A DNA stretch of 64,000 nt, from assembly GCA_030147525.1 (NCBI GenBank), contig JASBVF010000032.1, positions 124,001-188,000 of the forward strand. Direction: 5' to 3'. How positions within the stretch are numbered: position 1 is the first letter of the stretch; every line of letters begins with the position of its first letter. A program made the position numbers and the translations under genes. Under the pieces are notes generated by a model, which saw only the letters and a list, made by a program, of their open reading frames with translations, made no database searches and was not told the origin of the DNA. Of this stretch, positions 19,141 to 28,606 are shown piece after piece. Origin of the DNA: Bacteroidota bacterium (GTDB lineage Bacteria > Bacteroidota > Bacteroidia > Chitinophagales > Saprospiraceae).

Positions 19141-22100
19141 TCAGCCGGTAACGCCTTCCAGCACCAAATCGTGAGTAAGGCTGCGAAAATCGACCTGCGT
19201 CACGGCAGAAACGCCTTGTTCTGCCATGAAAACCCCGTAAATCGTATCTACGGCAGCCATCGTTTGCTTGTTGTGGGTCACGATGATGAACTGACTGTCC
19301 TTGGAGAAATCCTTGATGATGTGGTTGAACTTTTCAATGTTGGCGTCGTCGAGCGGGGCGTCTACCTCATCAAAAATACAGAACGGCGCAGGCTTGAGCA
19401 GGTACAGCGCAAAAAGCAGGGCCGTTGCCGTCAGCGTTTTTTCACCGCCTGAAAGCTGACTGATCGACTGCGGGCGCTTGCCTTTGGGCTTCGCAACGAT
19501 TTCGATCTTGCTCTCCAGCGGGTTTTCAGCATCCATCAGGATGAGGTCGGCGGCATCGTCTTTGGTGAAAAGACTGCGGAAAACATCGATAAAATACAGC
19601 CGTGCCTTTCCAAAGGCGTCGAGAAACTGCGCCGTAGCCGTCTCTTCGATTTCACGAATGGTCTCCAGCAAGTGATCTTTTGCTTCCAGAATATCGTCCC
19701 GCTGCTCGGTGATGGTATCGTGGCGGGTTTTCATTTCATCGTAAGCTTCAACGGCCATCGGGTTGATTTCGCCGTAGTTGTCGAGGCGGTTTTTGATCCG
19801 TTCGACCTTGAGCTGAAGCTCGGCTTCGTCCAGTTTTTCACGATCTTCCGGCGCCAGGGTCAGCGCTTCGTGGTCGTTGATGGAAAGCCCGAACTCGATG
19901 CGCAGCCGCTCCGCCACGGCCGTCAGCTGGTATTTTGTATCGTTAAATTTGTCTTTCAGGTTATTGATCAGAATTTGAGCATCCTGAAATTTCCGGTTCA
20001 GTTGCCGCAGTTTATCCTCAATTTCATGAACGCCGCCACGGGTTTTGAAAAACTCCTGCTCTACTTCCGTCAGGTGGCCTTCTTTCTCCTTGCGCTCGGC
20101 GTAGGAAGCCAGCAAGGTATTGTGCAGGCGCTCGATGTCGTCGTTGATTTTCGACATTTCGCCGCCGGACTGGTCGAGCGTTCGCTGGCTTGATTCGAGC
20201 GTGGCCCTGGCTTCGTCCAGCTGTTTTTCACGGAAGGAAAGTTCCCGCTGAATGGAGGAAACCTTGTTTTGCTGGCGGATGAACTCGATATTTTTATTGT
20301 TAAAATCGGTACTCGCCTGGCTCAGCTGCTCGGCTACCTGCCGGAAGGAGACGTCGGTGTTGGAAATCTGCTTTCTTGCCTCATCGGCCTTACCGAGCTT
20401 CTCTTCCAGTTGTTTTTCAATGGCATCGTTGGCTTCTTCCAGGGTTTTGATGCGGGTTTCGGTTTGCTGCCGTTTTACATCCACCTCTTTGATGTAAGCT
20501 TCGAAGCTTTCGAGGCGTGCCGACAGGGATACTTTTTCCTTTGAAACCCGGTTCAGCGCTGATTGCTCCTGCTGAATCTGCTGCCTCGACTGCTGCGCCT
20601 TCAATGTTTCAATTGAAGACTTCATGTTGTACATTTCCGTGGACAGTTTGTCCTCTTCCTGCTCCGCCCGCTTGATGGCATTGTCCAGGATTTCCAGGTT
20701 TTTCTTCCGCCCGATTTTTTTACCTTCAAACAACCCGATGCTACCCCCGCTCAGGCTGAACCGCCGCTGAATAAACCGGCCGCTCTTTGCCAGGATGGTC
20801 AGGTCATCCTTGGACAATTGCTTCGCAACTTCATCATTTTCAATGACTACCACATTTCCAAGCAGGTAGTTGATGAGGCTCCGGTAGGCCGGGTCGCACT
20901 GCACGAGATCGAAGGCCGGCTTCACTTCCATCGGCAACATCGCCATCGACGGAGTATAGCTTTGGAAAGCATCCAGCAGGAAAAAATTGGCCTTGCCTTT
21001 TTGCGCCGATTGCAGCAGGTTGATCGCATTCTGGGCCTCCTCGATGTTTTCAACTACATAATAATTAAGGTAAGGCTCCAGGAAATTCTCGATGGCCACC
21101 CGGTACTCCACCTCCACATAGATGAGGTCGGAAAGCAGCGGGGCATTTTTGCTCCAGTTCTTGGCATTGCTGAGAAAACGGATACTCTCCGGAAAACCCT
21201 CGAGGCTTTCGACCATGCTTTTCGTGAGCTTGTATTCGTTTCGTTTCGAGTCGAGCTCACGGTGTATTTTCTGTACCTGGTTTTTGAGCTCGTCCAGTTT
21301 AGCCTCCCCCTGCAGGATCTGCTCCCGCCGGTCCTCCTCCGCTTTTTCAAGGTTTTCGAGGTTGCTTTGGCGTTCTGCTTCCTCTTTTTCCAGCGCCTGA
21401 ATTTTCTCTTTCAGCGAAGTGGTTTCGCCCCGCCGGTTTTTCACCTCCTCTTCTCCGTGTTCGATATCATGGCGAAGCGTTTCGATCTGGTTGGCGTTGA
21501 CGGCTTTTTGTTTTTCCAGTTCATACAACTCCTTCTCCACCTTTTGCTGATTTTGCATGACCACATCCAGGTCGGCTTTCAGCGTGCCGTGGCTTTGGCG
21601 GATGTTGTTCAGCGCTTTTTCGGCGGCGTCGAGTTGTTCTTCGAGTTTGGCTTCCAGCCTTTTATCTTCGGTGAGGCTTTCACGGTAGCCGGTGATTTCA
21701 TCTTCCAGTGTAGTGATCCTGGATTTGGAGATCACGATCTGCTCCAGCGTTTTCTTTTTATTGTCTTCGACAAAATTGATGCGCTGCTCGAGCACCTTCC
21801 GCTCGTTTTCCATGTCCCGAATCTTACCGACGAGCTGGTTCAGGTCACGTTGTCTTTCGGAGAGCGCTTTTTCTTTATCGAGGTTGGCCTTGCGTTCCGA
21901 TTCGAGTTTGGCTTCGAGCTGCCGCTGCTCCACTTCAAAGTTCCGGTAGTTATCCTGCTCTTTTTCCAGGCGGTCTTTCAGCTCCTTGTATTTCACTTTG
22001 AGCGACTCTGACTTCAAGGCTGCCAGCTTGATACTCAGGTCTTTGTATTCCTCTTTGAGCTCGAAGTATTTTTTCGTGCGTTTGGCCTGCTGCTCCAGCG

Positions 22101-22710
22101 TTTTCAGGTTGTTGTTGATTTCAAACAACAAATCTTCCACCCGTTCCAGGTCGGCGGTGGTGCTTTGCAACTTATTAAGCGTTTCCCGTTTTCTGACTTT
22201 GTATTTTGAAACACCGGCGGCCTGCTCGAACATCCGGCGGCGGGCATTGTCCTTGTCCGCCAGAATTTCATCCACCATACCCAACGCAATGATGGCGTAA
22301 GAGTTGGAACCGATGCCCGTGTCCATCAGCAGGTTGGTGATGTCTTTCAAACGGCAGACGACGCCGTTCAACTGGTACTCGCTTTCCCCGCTGCGATAAA
22401 GTCTGCGACTGATGGAAACGGTGTTGTATTCGGTAGGAAGCAGGTTTTTGGTGTTTTCAAAAGTCAGTGTAACCTGAGCCATGCCGCCCTGCTTGCGCCC
22501 TTTGGTTCCGTTAAAAATTACGCTCGACATCTGGTCGAGGCGGAGCTCGCTGCTTTTTTGTTCGCCCAACACCCAGCGAATGGCATCCACGACATTACTC
22601 TTGCCGGAGCCGTTGGGCCCGACGATGCCGATCACGTCTTCGTGAAAGTTGATCACCGTTTCATCGGCGAAGGACTTGAATCCTTTTATTTCGAGGGTCT
22701 TGAGACGCAT
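19141..22710 (-). CDS. smc: Chromosome segregation protein SMC
   Basis: SMC (1189 residues) is the ATPase arm of the bacterial condensin complex with ScpA and ScpB. The N-terminal head begins MRLKTLEIKGFKSFADET and has the Walker A GPNGSGKSN near 32-40. Two long coiled coils (about 170-500 and 680-1010) flank the hinge (about 515-670; ESIRFLSNAKNW and VVIENDEVAKQL). The C-terminal head holds the ABC signature QLSGGEKTLTA and the Walker B FCIFDEVDAPLDDANIEKF. Length is normal. No scp genes lie in the window. Long open frames on the opposite strand are by-products of its codon use. Confidence 0.98.
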   Translation of the reverse strand: MRLKTLEIKGFKSFADETVINFHEDVIGIVGPNGSGKSNVVDAIRWVLGEQKSSELRLDQMSSVIFNGTKGRKQGGMAQVTLTFENTKNLLPTEYNTVSISRRLYRSGESEYQLNGVVCRLKDITNLLMDTGIGSNSYAIIALGMVDEILADKDNARRRMFEQAAGVSKYKVRKRETLNKLQSTTADLERVEDLLFEINNNLKTLEQQAKRTKKYFELKEEYKDLSIKLAALKSESLKVKYKELKDRLEKEQDNYRNFEVEQRQLEAKLESERKANLDKEKALSERQRDLNQLVGKIRDMENERKVLEQRINFVEDNKKKTLEQIVISKSRITTLEDEITGYRESLTEDKRLEAKLEEQLDAAEKALNNIRQSHGTLKADLDVVMQNQQKVEKELYELEKQKAVNANQIETLRHDIEHGEEEVKNRRGETTSLKEKIQALEKEEAERQSNLENLEKAEEDRREQILQGEAKLDELKNQVQKIHRELDSKRNEYKLTKSMVESLEGFPESIRFLSNAKNWSKNAPLLSDLIYVEVEYRVAIENFLEPYLNYYVVENIEEAQNAINLLQSAQKGKANFFLLDAFQSYTPSMAMLPMEVKPAFDLVQCDPAYRSLINYLLGNVVVIENDEVAKQLSKDDLTILAKSGRFIQRRFSLSGGSIGLFEGKKIGRKKNLEILDNAIKRAEQEEDKLSTEMYNMKSSIETLKAQQSRQQIQQEQSALNRVSKEKVSLSARLESFEAYIKEVDVKRQQTETRIKTLEEANDAIEKQLEEKLGKADEARKQISNTDVSFRQVAEQLSQASTDFNNKNIEFIRQQNKVSSIQRELSFREKQLDEARATLESSQRTLDQSGGEMSKINDDIERLHNTLLASYAERKEKEGHLTEVEQEFFKTRGGVHEIEDKLRQLNRKFQDAQILINNLKDKFNDTKYQLTAVAERLRIEFGLSINDHEALTLAPEDREKLDEAELQLKVERIKNRLDNYGEINPMAVEAYDEMKTRHDTITEQRDDILEAKDHLLETIREIEETATAQFLDAFGKARLYFIDVFRSLFTKDDAADLILMDAENPLESKIEIVAKPKGKRPQSISQLSGGEKTLTATALLFALYLLKPAPFCIFDEVDAPLDDANIEKFNHIIKDFSKDSQFIIVTHNKQTMAAVDTIYGVFMAEQGVSAVTQVDFRSLTHDLVLEGVTG

Positions 22711-22855
22711 GCGTTATGTTTGCACGTTGTTGGTTGCCCGGCATATTGTCAATTCCTGAATGACCGGCAATACCACTTGCTTTGATCAAAAATTTGGGGT
22801 GCGAAGATAAAGAAAATATGGAAGGATGGATGGATAGGCAGGTGGTTTTGAAAAG

Positions 22856-23080
22856 ATGACAGATGCAGAACGGTATAACATCCGGCCCCACGCCAGTTGT
22901 GACAACCTCACGCCCGCCCAGGCGCAGGACCGCAACGGAGTGCTGCCCAAACGCTGGAAATCAAAGCCACGCAAACCAATCGATCTCGATGATGAAAAGA
23001 AAAAACCGAAAAGCCCTGTCAGCCAAAACCGGAGGAAGCAACGCCCATGCAAGGCTTTTTCAGGAAGGTACAATTCGTAA
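22856..23080 (+). CDS. Doubtful small basic protein
   Basis: A 74-residue open frame, MTDAERYNIRPHASC onward, is very hydrophilic and rich in Lys, Arg and Pro (LPKRWKSKPRKPIDLDDEKK). I do not recognise it. In favour: its composition looks more protein-like than the overlapping frames, and it sits in an otherwise empty gap. Against: no clear promoter, no neighbour linking it to a function, and its end runs into a repeated ATTCGTAACGCT sequence. Confidence 0.25.
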   Translation: MTDAERYNIRPHASCDNLTPAQAQDRNGVLPKRWKSKPRKPIDLDDEKKKPKSPVSQNRRKQRPCKAFSGRYNS

Positions 23081-23105
23081 CGCTCCGAGAGCGATTCGTA
23101 ACGCT
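23073..23105. repeat. Direct repeat of ATTCGTAACGCT
   Basis: The 12-base word occurs at 23073-23084 and again at 23094-23105, a 21-base period. The spacer contains CTCCGAGAGCG, so AGCG/CGCT inverted matches also occur. Function unknown. Confidence 0.6.
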
Positions 23106-23246
23106 TTAAGACCGGGCCTTTGCTCTGTTTCACAGGTAAACGCATTAAGAGTGGATAAAGGATTATCAGGTTTTGCAGCGGCATCAACCCTTATCAACCT
23201 GAGGAATCTTTATCAACTTAAAATGCGACCATCTGTAACTCAGTGA

Positions 23247-23288
23247 TAAAAAAACAGAGGGGACACCCGCCACCGGCGCTGCCCCCTC
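23247..23288 (-). terminator. Strong intrinsic terminator of the DUF4331/TPR operon
   Basis: Read on the minus strand, a GC-rich stem (GAGGGG pairing with CCCCTC, with an inner GCC/GGC pairing) is followed by TGTTTTTTTA. It lies 24 bases past the stop of the TPR lipoprotein gene, so it likely closes the minus-strand operon. Confidence 0.75.
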
Positions 23289-23312
23289 CTTAACACCCGT
23301 TCTAAAGTAAGG

Positions 23313-24575
23313 TCATTTTACTTTTTCCTGAATGGCCAGCCAGCCGGGATTTTGCGAACCGGTGCGCAGGGCTTTTTGCAGGTGCATGCCAGCTTTTTCA
23401 GTCTCGCCGGTTTTATGGTAAAACTCCGCCAGCATACCATTCACGTCAATGTTTTCCGGGCGTTTGGCGTACTCTTTTAACGTGTATTCAAGCGCCTTTT
23501 CATAATCGCCCTTCAGGTCGGCATAAGCATGGGCAAACTCCAGCGACATGTTGTGGCCGTGAGCCTCGTCGTCTTCCATCATGGCAATTATTTCATTAAA
23601 GGTAGCCTCGAACTCATCCTGCCGGCCGGTGGCTTTATACAGCTTCGCAAGGCCCTCGTAAAATCCAACCTCCGGGATGATTTCGGCTGCCTGCTTCAGC
23701 AGCTGCTCGGCTTTAGCGTAGTTCTTTTTATCCAGTTCCAGTTCACCCAGTGCAGCCAGTGCGAAAGGATAATCCTGGCGTTCGGCCAGAATTGTCTGGT
23801 ATTGCACCTGTGCAGCCTCCGGTTTTCCTTCTTTTTCATAAAGGTTCCCCAGCGTCAGCAACGCCCAGGAAGTCTGGTCGGTACCTGGATATCCCGCTTT
23901 CACTGCCATCGTCATCGCTTCAATGGCTCCCGGTATATCACCGTGAATCTCCCGCAGATACGACACCCGTGAGTAAGAGCGAAGGTCCGGACGTATCGAC
24001 ACCATTTTATCGGCCATCTTCACGGCCTCTTCATAATTGCCCAGCTCCACATTGGCATCCACCAAAACACCGTATATAAAGGCATTGTAAGGATTCATCG
24101 CCACCGCCTGCTCTCCGGTTTCCTTTGCTGCCGCAAAATCGTGCAACGAAAGCTGCACACTCGCTTTGTCCGACAGCGCCCGGAACTTCAGGTCATTTTC
24201 ATGAATGTTTTTTTCGTCAAACGGCATCCCCAGCATTTCGTCCAGCATCTGCAGAGCGGCCGGGTAGTAGTGCGGATGTTCGCCCGTCACCCTTGCCTCC
24301 TGGATGAAGATTTCTGCCAGATCGAGGCGGGGTTCTTTGGCTTGCGGGTTATTGATCAGTTCCTGACGGGCTTTGCCGTAAGCGTTTTGCACGGCGTCCC
24401 ATTCGGTGCCGTAGAGGAGGGCTTCGGGCCGGTCGAGGAGTTTTGGCAGGTTTTCGATGACCTGCGTTTGCGTGTTTTCAACTGTGTTTTTGCTGCCAGA
24501 TTGCTGGCAAGCCTGAATGCTCAAGCCCAAAACCAGGGCGAGCAGAATAATTGTGTTTTTATAAAACGGGTGCAT
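23313..24575 (-). CDS. TPR-repeat lipoprotein
   Basis: The protein has 420 residues. The start MHPFYKNTIILLALVLGLSI gives a lipoprotein signal with Cys23 (IQACQQ). The frame continues upstream to 24677, but that part is translated repeat (HHSPF-type words), so 24575 is preferred. The mature protein is all-helical with tetratricopeptide repeats from about 60 to 410, for example NAFIYGVLVDANVELGNYEE, SWALLTLGNLYEKEGKPEAA and EYAKRPENIDVNGMLAEFYH. TPR scaffolds mediate protein-protein contacts; no enzymatic site is visible. It is last in the minus-strand series TonB receptor, DUF4331, DUF4331, TPR, and is followed by a strong terminator, which suggests a shared function with the DUF4331 proteins. 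Confidence 0.85.
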   Translation of the reverse strand: MHPFYKNTIILLALVLGLSIQACQQSGSKNTVENTQTQVIENLPKLLDRPEALLYGTEWDAVQNAYGKARQELINNPQAKEPRLDLAEIFIQEARVTGEHPHYYPAALQMLDEMLGMPFDEKNIHENDLKFRALSDKASVQLSLHDFAAAKETGEQAVAMNPYNAFIYGVLVDANVELGNYEEAVKMADKMVSIRPDLRSYSRVSYLREIHGDIPGAIEAMTMAVKAGYPGTDQTSWALLTLGNLYEKEGKPEAAQVQYQTILAERQDYPFALAALGELELDKKNYAKAEQLLKQAAEIIPEVGFYEGLAKLYKATGRQDEFEATFNEIIAMMEDDEAHGHNMSLEFAHAYADLKGDYEKALEYTLKEYAKRPENIDVNGMLAEFYHKTGETEKAGMHLQKALRTGSQNPGWLAIQEKVK

Positions 24576-24704
24576 GATAATTGATAATGGTGAATGGTGA
24601 ATGGTGAATGGTGAATGAGTAATGATGAATGGTGAATGGTGAATGATGAATGGAAAGGCCGTTGGCACATTCATCATTCACCATTCATCATTACTCATTC
24701 ATCA
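24576..24704. repeat. Large word-repeat inverted repeat (GGTGAAT type)
   Basis: A run of GGTGAAT/GATGAAT words is followed by its inverse. A 26-base arm at 24613-24638 is perfectly complementary to 24675-24700, and the left arm carries one extra seven-base unit. It fills the gap between the T9SS-tailed DUF4331 gene and the TPR gene, both on the minus strand. The transcript would form a long AU-rich hairpin right before the TPR start codon. Confidence 0.85.
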
Positions 24705-26768
24705 TTAATTAGTTTTAATCATTTTCAAAACCTGCTGCGTACCGCTGCTGCCGGTAGCTTTGGCGAAATACACGCCTGGTTTTAAATCTGAAGTGTTAAA
24801 CTCGACCGTGTACTGGCCTGCGTCCTGTTGGCCGTTCACTAGCGATGCGACGACCTGTCCGGCGGCATTGTACACGTTGATGGAAATTTCGCCGGCTTCC
24901 GCCAACTCGTAGCGCACGGTGGTGCGGCTGGTAAAGGGGTTCGGGTAGTTGTCCATCATCAGTTTTTCACCGAAAAATTGCGGAGCAGCAAGACCCACTC
25001 CATTCACCTGCTGTATAGCGGCCATTGGCGAAGTAGCTGCAGCGATCGTGCCGCCGCAAGATCCGTCGCCAGCCCAGGGCTTGGCAAGGAACGGGAATTT
25101 CTTGGTGAAGTCCGCATCGTTTTTCTCGACGCCCGTCGTGTAAGTCAGCACGTCCAGCAGATCTTGCGTAACAGGGCTTCCGCCGACTACATAGTCATCG
25201 TACCAGAGGCCGATGGCCGCCAAAGCGATCCCTGACACTGCCTGCAATTCAATGCGGGTCACGTCATCTTCAAGGCGACGCCCGTTCGGGAAGCCGTCCA
25301 TATTCGGGATAAACTCCAGGTTTGCATTTGATGCGTAGGTCGGATCGGTCAGACCCAATACCGCTGCTTGAATGATACCCAGCGAACTGAATTGCGGGTG
25401 ATCACGTGGCGTAGGCGGCACAGCCATGTTCAGACGGAGCATGTCGCCGCCGTTCGGCAGGAAGTTGTTGATGAAAGGCTTGCCTGCTGCCAATGGGTTA
25501 CCGTTTTTACCGGTTGCCAGTTGGTATGGCGGGAAATTGGGCACCCCTGTATGAAAGATGGGCCAAAGGTCAACCGAACGGGGCATTCCGGGGCCGGGCA
25601 ACAGCAAGGTTCCGAAAATCGCATCATCCAACGCCGTACCGGCCACAGCAGCCGAGCCTTTCAAAGCGAAAAGTCCATCCTGCCCGTTTCCGAAGTCAAA
25701 CGAACCGAGCGAATTGCGCTGAATACGCAACGGCGCAAAGCCTGGAACCGCACCGCCGAAGAGGTCGTCATCCATGTAAAGGGCCAGTTCAGGATTGTAG
25801 AAAAAGCCATCCAGTTGTGTGTCGTTGATTTCTTCGTAAGGCGAAAGCGCATTCCAGTAATCTTTGAAACCGATCGGAATCACGGCCTCATTCGTCAGAG
25901 GCATACCGAGGCGGGAAACCTGTACCCAGTCGCCTGAGTGCTCCTCAGCTCCAGCTGAAAGCGTACGGATCTGACGACGGCTGGCCGAAGCCCACACGCC
26001 GATGATGTAGCGGCTATCCAGGATGTCGGCATCGCTTGGAAGCGACGGAGCACCTTTCTGACGCAGGAAGGAGATGGGAATTTCAATGGCAATCGAGCTG
26101 GTATTCATGCAGGCAATGCCATCCCGTGGCGTACCGTTCTGACGAGGCAGGTCGCCCAGGTCAAACACGCCACCGAGATCCACGAAAAACGGGTCATCCG
26201 TAGGTCCGGCAAAAACACGTTCGCCGGTGTAGCTGTAGCGGATGGCCTGTTTCATCAACTCGTCGTAAGTAGTATTCAAACCTACCGGCGATTCGATGCT
26301 GCGCTGGCCGATGTTGTAAGGAGGCACCGGGCCATTGTCGAGAATGGTGATCCAATCCTTGCCGCCGTTGATGCTGCGCTCCAGCTTGTAGGTCGTCTTC
26401 AGGTTTTCTTTGCCGAGACGAATGTTGAAAAACGTGGTCGGGTCTTCGTTTTTCTTGCTAAAGGTAAAACGATAGGTAATCTCATCGCCGGGCTTGGAGG
26501 CATCGTTGTCAATATGGATCTCGTAGCGAATATCCTCCCCGAACTGGTAGTAATTCGGCCCGCCGTGCGGCAATTGCAGTGGCACGTAAGTGGCAATGAT
26601 GACAATGTTATTCGGACGTTCCGGGCTACGGAAAGCGTAGAGGTCCACGTTGTCCGCCAGCGGATCGTCGGCGATGAGGGGCGCTTCCCTGTGACTGGAA
26701 GCATTGGCAGAGCAGCAAAAAGCTGCGACGACTGCCAGCGATAGAAAGTATTTTATGAAATTTTTCAT
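24705..26768 (-). CDS. DUF4331 protein with T9SS sorting tail
   Basis: The protein has 687 residues. A signal peptide ends near CCSANA, directly before SSHREAPLIADDPLADNVD, the hallmark start of DUF4331 proteins. The domain covers about 25-590, with RYEIHIDNDASKPGDEITYR and GVPNFPPYQLATGKNGNP as conserved blocks. The last 80 residues (DNYPNPFTSRTTVRYEL to MIKTN) are a T9SS sorting domain, so this copy is sent to the cell surface or outside. DUF4331 has no established biochemical role. A paralogue without the tail is encoded upstream, 119 bases away, in the same orientation. Confidence 0.9.
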   Translation of the reverse strand: MKNFIKYFLSLAVVAAFCCSANASSHREAPLIADDPLADNVDLYAFRSPERPNNIVIIATYVPLQLPHGGPNYYQFGEDIRYEIHIDNDASKPGDEITYRFTFSKKNEDPTTFFNIRLGKENLKTTYKLERSINGGKDWITILDNGPVPPYNIGQRSIESPVGLNTTYDELMKQAIRYSYTGERVFAGPTDDPFFVDLGGVFDLGDLPRQNGTPRDGIACMNTSSIAIEIPISFLRQKGAPSLPSDADILDSRYIIGVWASASRRQIRTLSAGAEEHSGDWVQVSRLGMPLTNEAVIPIGFKDYWNALSPYEEINDTQLDGFFYNPELALYMDDDLFGGAVPGFAPLRIQRNSLGSFDFGNGQDGLFALKGSAAVAGTALDDAIFGTLLLPGPGMPRSVDLWPIFHTGVPNFPPYQLATGKNGNPLAAGKPFINNFLPNGGDMLRLNMAVPPTPRDHPQFSSLGIIQAAVLGLTDPTYASNANLEFIPNMDGFPNGRRLEDDVTRIELQAVSGIALAAIGLWYDDYVVGGSPVTQDLLDVLTYTTGVEKNDADFTKKFPFLAKPWAGDGSCGGTIAAATSPMAAIQQVNGVGLAAPQFFGEKLMMDNYPNPFTSRTTVRYELAEAGEISINVYNAAGQVVASLVNGQQDAGQYTVEFNTSDLKPGVYFAKATGSSGTQQVLKMIKTN

Positions 26769-26887
26769 TTCTGTTAAATTTTATGCGTGAAACGGCCGTA
26801 TCGGCCATTTTAAAAAATTGATTTTCAAAAAGTTAAACCAAGCGGATCTTATGAATGCTGAAGTAGTTCAACATTCATCGTTCATCA

Positions 26888-28606
26888 TTAATTATTATCC
26901 GTCTCCGTCCCGCTCCAGGGTGTAGCCACGTAGGGGAACGAATCCTTGAACGGCCGGTCGTTTTCATCTACCCCGGTGGAGTAAGTCAGTACATCCAGCA
27001 GGTCTTGCGTCACCGGGCTTCCACCGGCCACATAGTCATCGTACCACAAACCGATGGCAGCCAGCACCACACCACTCACCGCCTGCAACTCAATGCGGGT
27101 CACGTCATCTTCGAGGCGGCGCCCGTTCGGGAAGCCATCCATGTTCGGGATGAACTGAAGATCAGCAGAGGAAGCATACGCAGGATCGGTCAGGCCCAAC
27201 ACTGCTGCCTGAATGAGGCCAAGCGGGCTGAAAGCCGGATCGTTGCGATCGGTCGGCGGCACGGCCATGTTCAGGCGGAGCATGTCGCCGCCGTTGGGCA
27301 GGAAGTTGTTGATGAATGGTTTGCCTGCAGCCAGTGGGTTGCCGTTTTTGCCCGTTGCTAATTGGTAAGGCGGGAAGTTGGGAACTCCCGTGTGGAAAGC
27401 GGGCCAAAGGTCAACCGAGCGGGCCATTCCAGGGCCGGGGAGCAGCAGTGTACCAAAGATGGCATCGTCGAGCGCCGTACCTTCCACGGCTGCCGATCCT
27501 TTCAGGCTGAAAAGCCCGTCCTGGCCATAGCCGAAGTCGAAAGCACCCAGCGAGTTGCGCTGTATTCTCAGCTGCGCAAAAGCAGGGACTGCACCGCCGA
27601 AGAGGTCGTCATCCATGTAAAGTGCCAGTTCAGGGTTGTAGAAAAAATCGTCGAGATTTGTTTCGTTCAGTTCATCGTAAGGTGTAAGGCCGTTCCAGTA
27701 ATCTTTCCAGCCAATCGGAATAACCGCTTCATTCGTCAGCGGCATGCCGAGGCGTGAAACCTGAACCCACTCGCCGCTTGTGGCGGCCGCAGACCCATCC
27801 GTGCTGAGCGTACGCATCTTCGGGCGGCTGGCAGATGCCCACACGCCGATGACGTAGTCGCCGTCGAGGATGCTGGTCGGTACGGCAGGAGCGCCGTCTT
27901 TCAGCAACATACTGATCGGAACCTGGATGGCAATAGAATGAACGTTGTATTCACCGAGTCCGTCACGTGGCTGTCCGTTCTGACGAGGCATGTTGCCCAG
28001 GTCAAACACACCGCCGAGGTCCACGAAAAACGGATCGTCGGCAGGGCCGCAATAAATCGTTTCGCCGGAACCGGTGCTGGTAATCGCATTCGCAATCAGG
28101 GCTTCGTAAGTCGTGCCCAACCCTACCCCGCTCTCGATGGAGCGTGGACCGATGTAAGGTGGCGGCACCTCACCGCCGGTGACGATGGTCTGGAACGTAG
28201 CACCGCCATCCGTAGAGCGCATGCAGGTGTAGGTGGTGCGCAGGTTGCGGGCTCCAAGGCGGATGTTGAAGAAAGTGGTAGGATCTTCGTTCACCCGCTG
28301 AAAAGTGAAGCGGTAGATGATCTCGTCGCCCGGCTTCGAAGCATCGTTGTCGATGTGAATTTCATAGCGGATGTTCTCGCCGAAAGTATAGTAATTCGGC
28401 CCGCCATGCGGCAGTTCTGCCGGAATGTAGTTAGCGATGATGGTCACCGTGTTAGGATTGTCAGGACTGACAAAGGCGTACACATCAGTGTTGTCCGCCA
28501 ACGGATCGTTGGCGATCAGGGGCGCTTCCCGGTGGCTGGAAGCCATGGCTTCCATGCCCCAGAAGAGGAGCGCCGTAAATAGGAGTTTTGAAAAAACGGA
28601 TTTCAT
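26888..28606 (-). CDS. DUF4331 protein, tail-less paralogue
   Basis: The protein has 572 residues. A signal peptide ends near GMEAMA, followed at once by SSHREAPLIANDPLADNTD. It is closely similar to the next gene over its whole length, with long identical stretches in the C-terminal half (for example LATGKNGNPLAAGKPFINNF and MDGFPNGRRLEDDVTRIELQ), so the pair is a tandem duplication. It stops after TPWSGTETDNN with no sorting domain or lipobox, so it should be periplasmic or freely released. The upstream gap of 312 bases to the TonB receptor gene could hold its own promoter, but I see no clear one. Confidence 0.9.
   Translation of the reverse strand: MKSVFSKLLFTALLFWGMEAMASSHREAPLIANDPLADNTDVYAFVSPDNPNTVTIIANYIPAELPHGGPNYYTFGENIRYEIHIDNDASKPGDEIIYRFTFQRVNEDPTTFFNIRLGARNLRTTYTCMRSTDGGATFQTIVTGGEVPPPYIGPRSIESGVGLGTTYEALIANAITSTGSGETIYCGPADDPFFVDLGGVFDLGNMPRQNGQPRDGLGEYNVHSIAIQVPISMLLKDGAPAVPTSILDGDYVIGVWASASRPKMRTLSTDGSAAATSGEWVQVSRLGMPLTNEAVIPIGWKDYWNGLTPYDELNETNLDDFFYNPELALYMDDDLFGGAVPAFAQLRIQRNSLGAFDFGYGQDGLFSLKGSAAVEGTALDDAIFGTLLLPGPGMARSVDLWPAFHTGVPNFPPYQLATGKNGNPLAAGKPFINNFLPNGGDMLRLNMAVPPTDRNDPAFSPLGLIQAAVLGLTDPAYASSADLQFIPNMDGFPNGRRLEDDVTRIELQAVSGVVLAAIGLWYDDYVAGGSPVTQDLLDVLTYSTGVDENDRPFKDSFPYVATPWSGTETDNN

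Larger units (their letters stand above)
22711..23312. other. 600-base gap between smc and the TPR lipoprotein gene
   Basis: The gap holds a doubtful 74-codon frame (22856-23080), a 12-base direct repeat and the terminator of the downstream minus-strand operon. A short word-repeat stretch (GGAAGGATGGATGGATAGG near 22820) lies upstream of smc. The upstream region of smc shows only a weak TAtcTTcGC-like element on the minus strand near 22800-22808. Confidence 0.5.

Noticed and set aside
20818-22011. 397-codon open frame on the + strand inside smc
   Set aside because: Leu/Phe/Val-rich text with no domain, caused by antisense reading of coiled-coil codons.
22786-23187. 133-codon minus-strand frame in the smc-TPR gap
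   Set aside because: Trp/Arg/Ser-rich text without domains; the opposite strand has an equally weak candidate. Not supported.
24576-24677. N-terminal extension of the TPR lipoprotein
   Set aside because: The residues are translated GGTGAAT-type repeats; the lipobox fits the later start at 24575.
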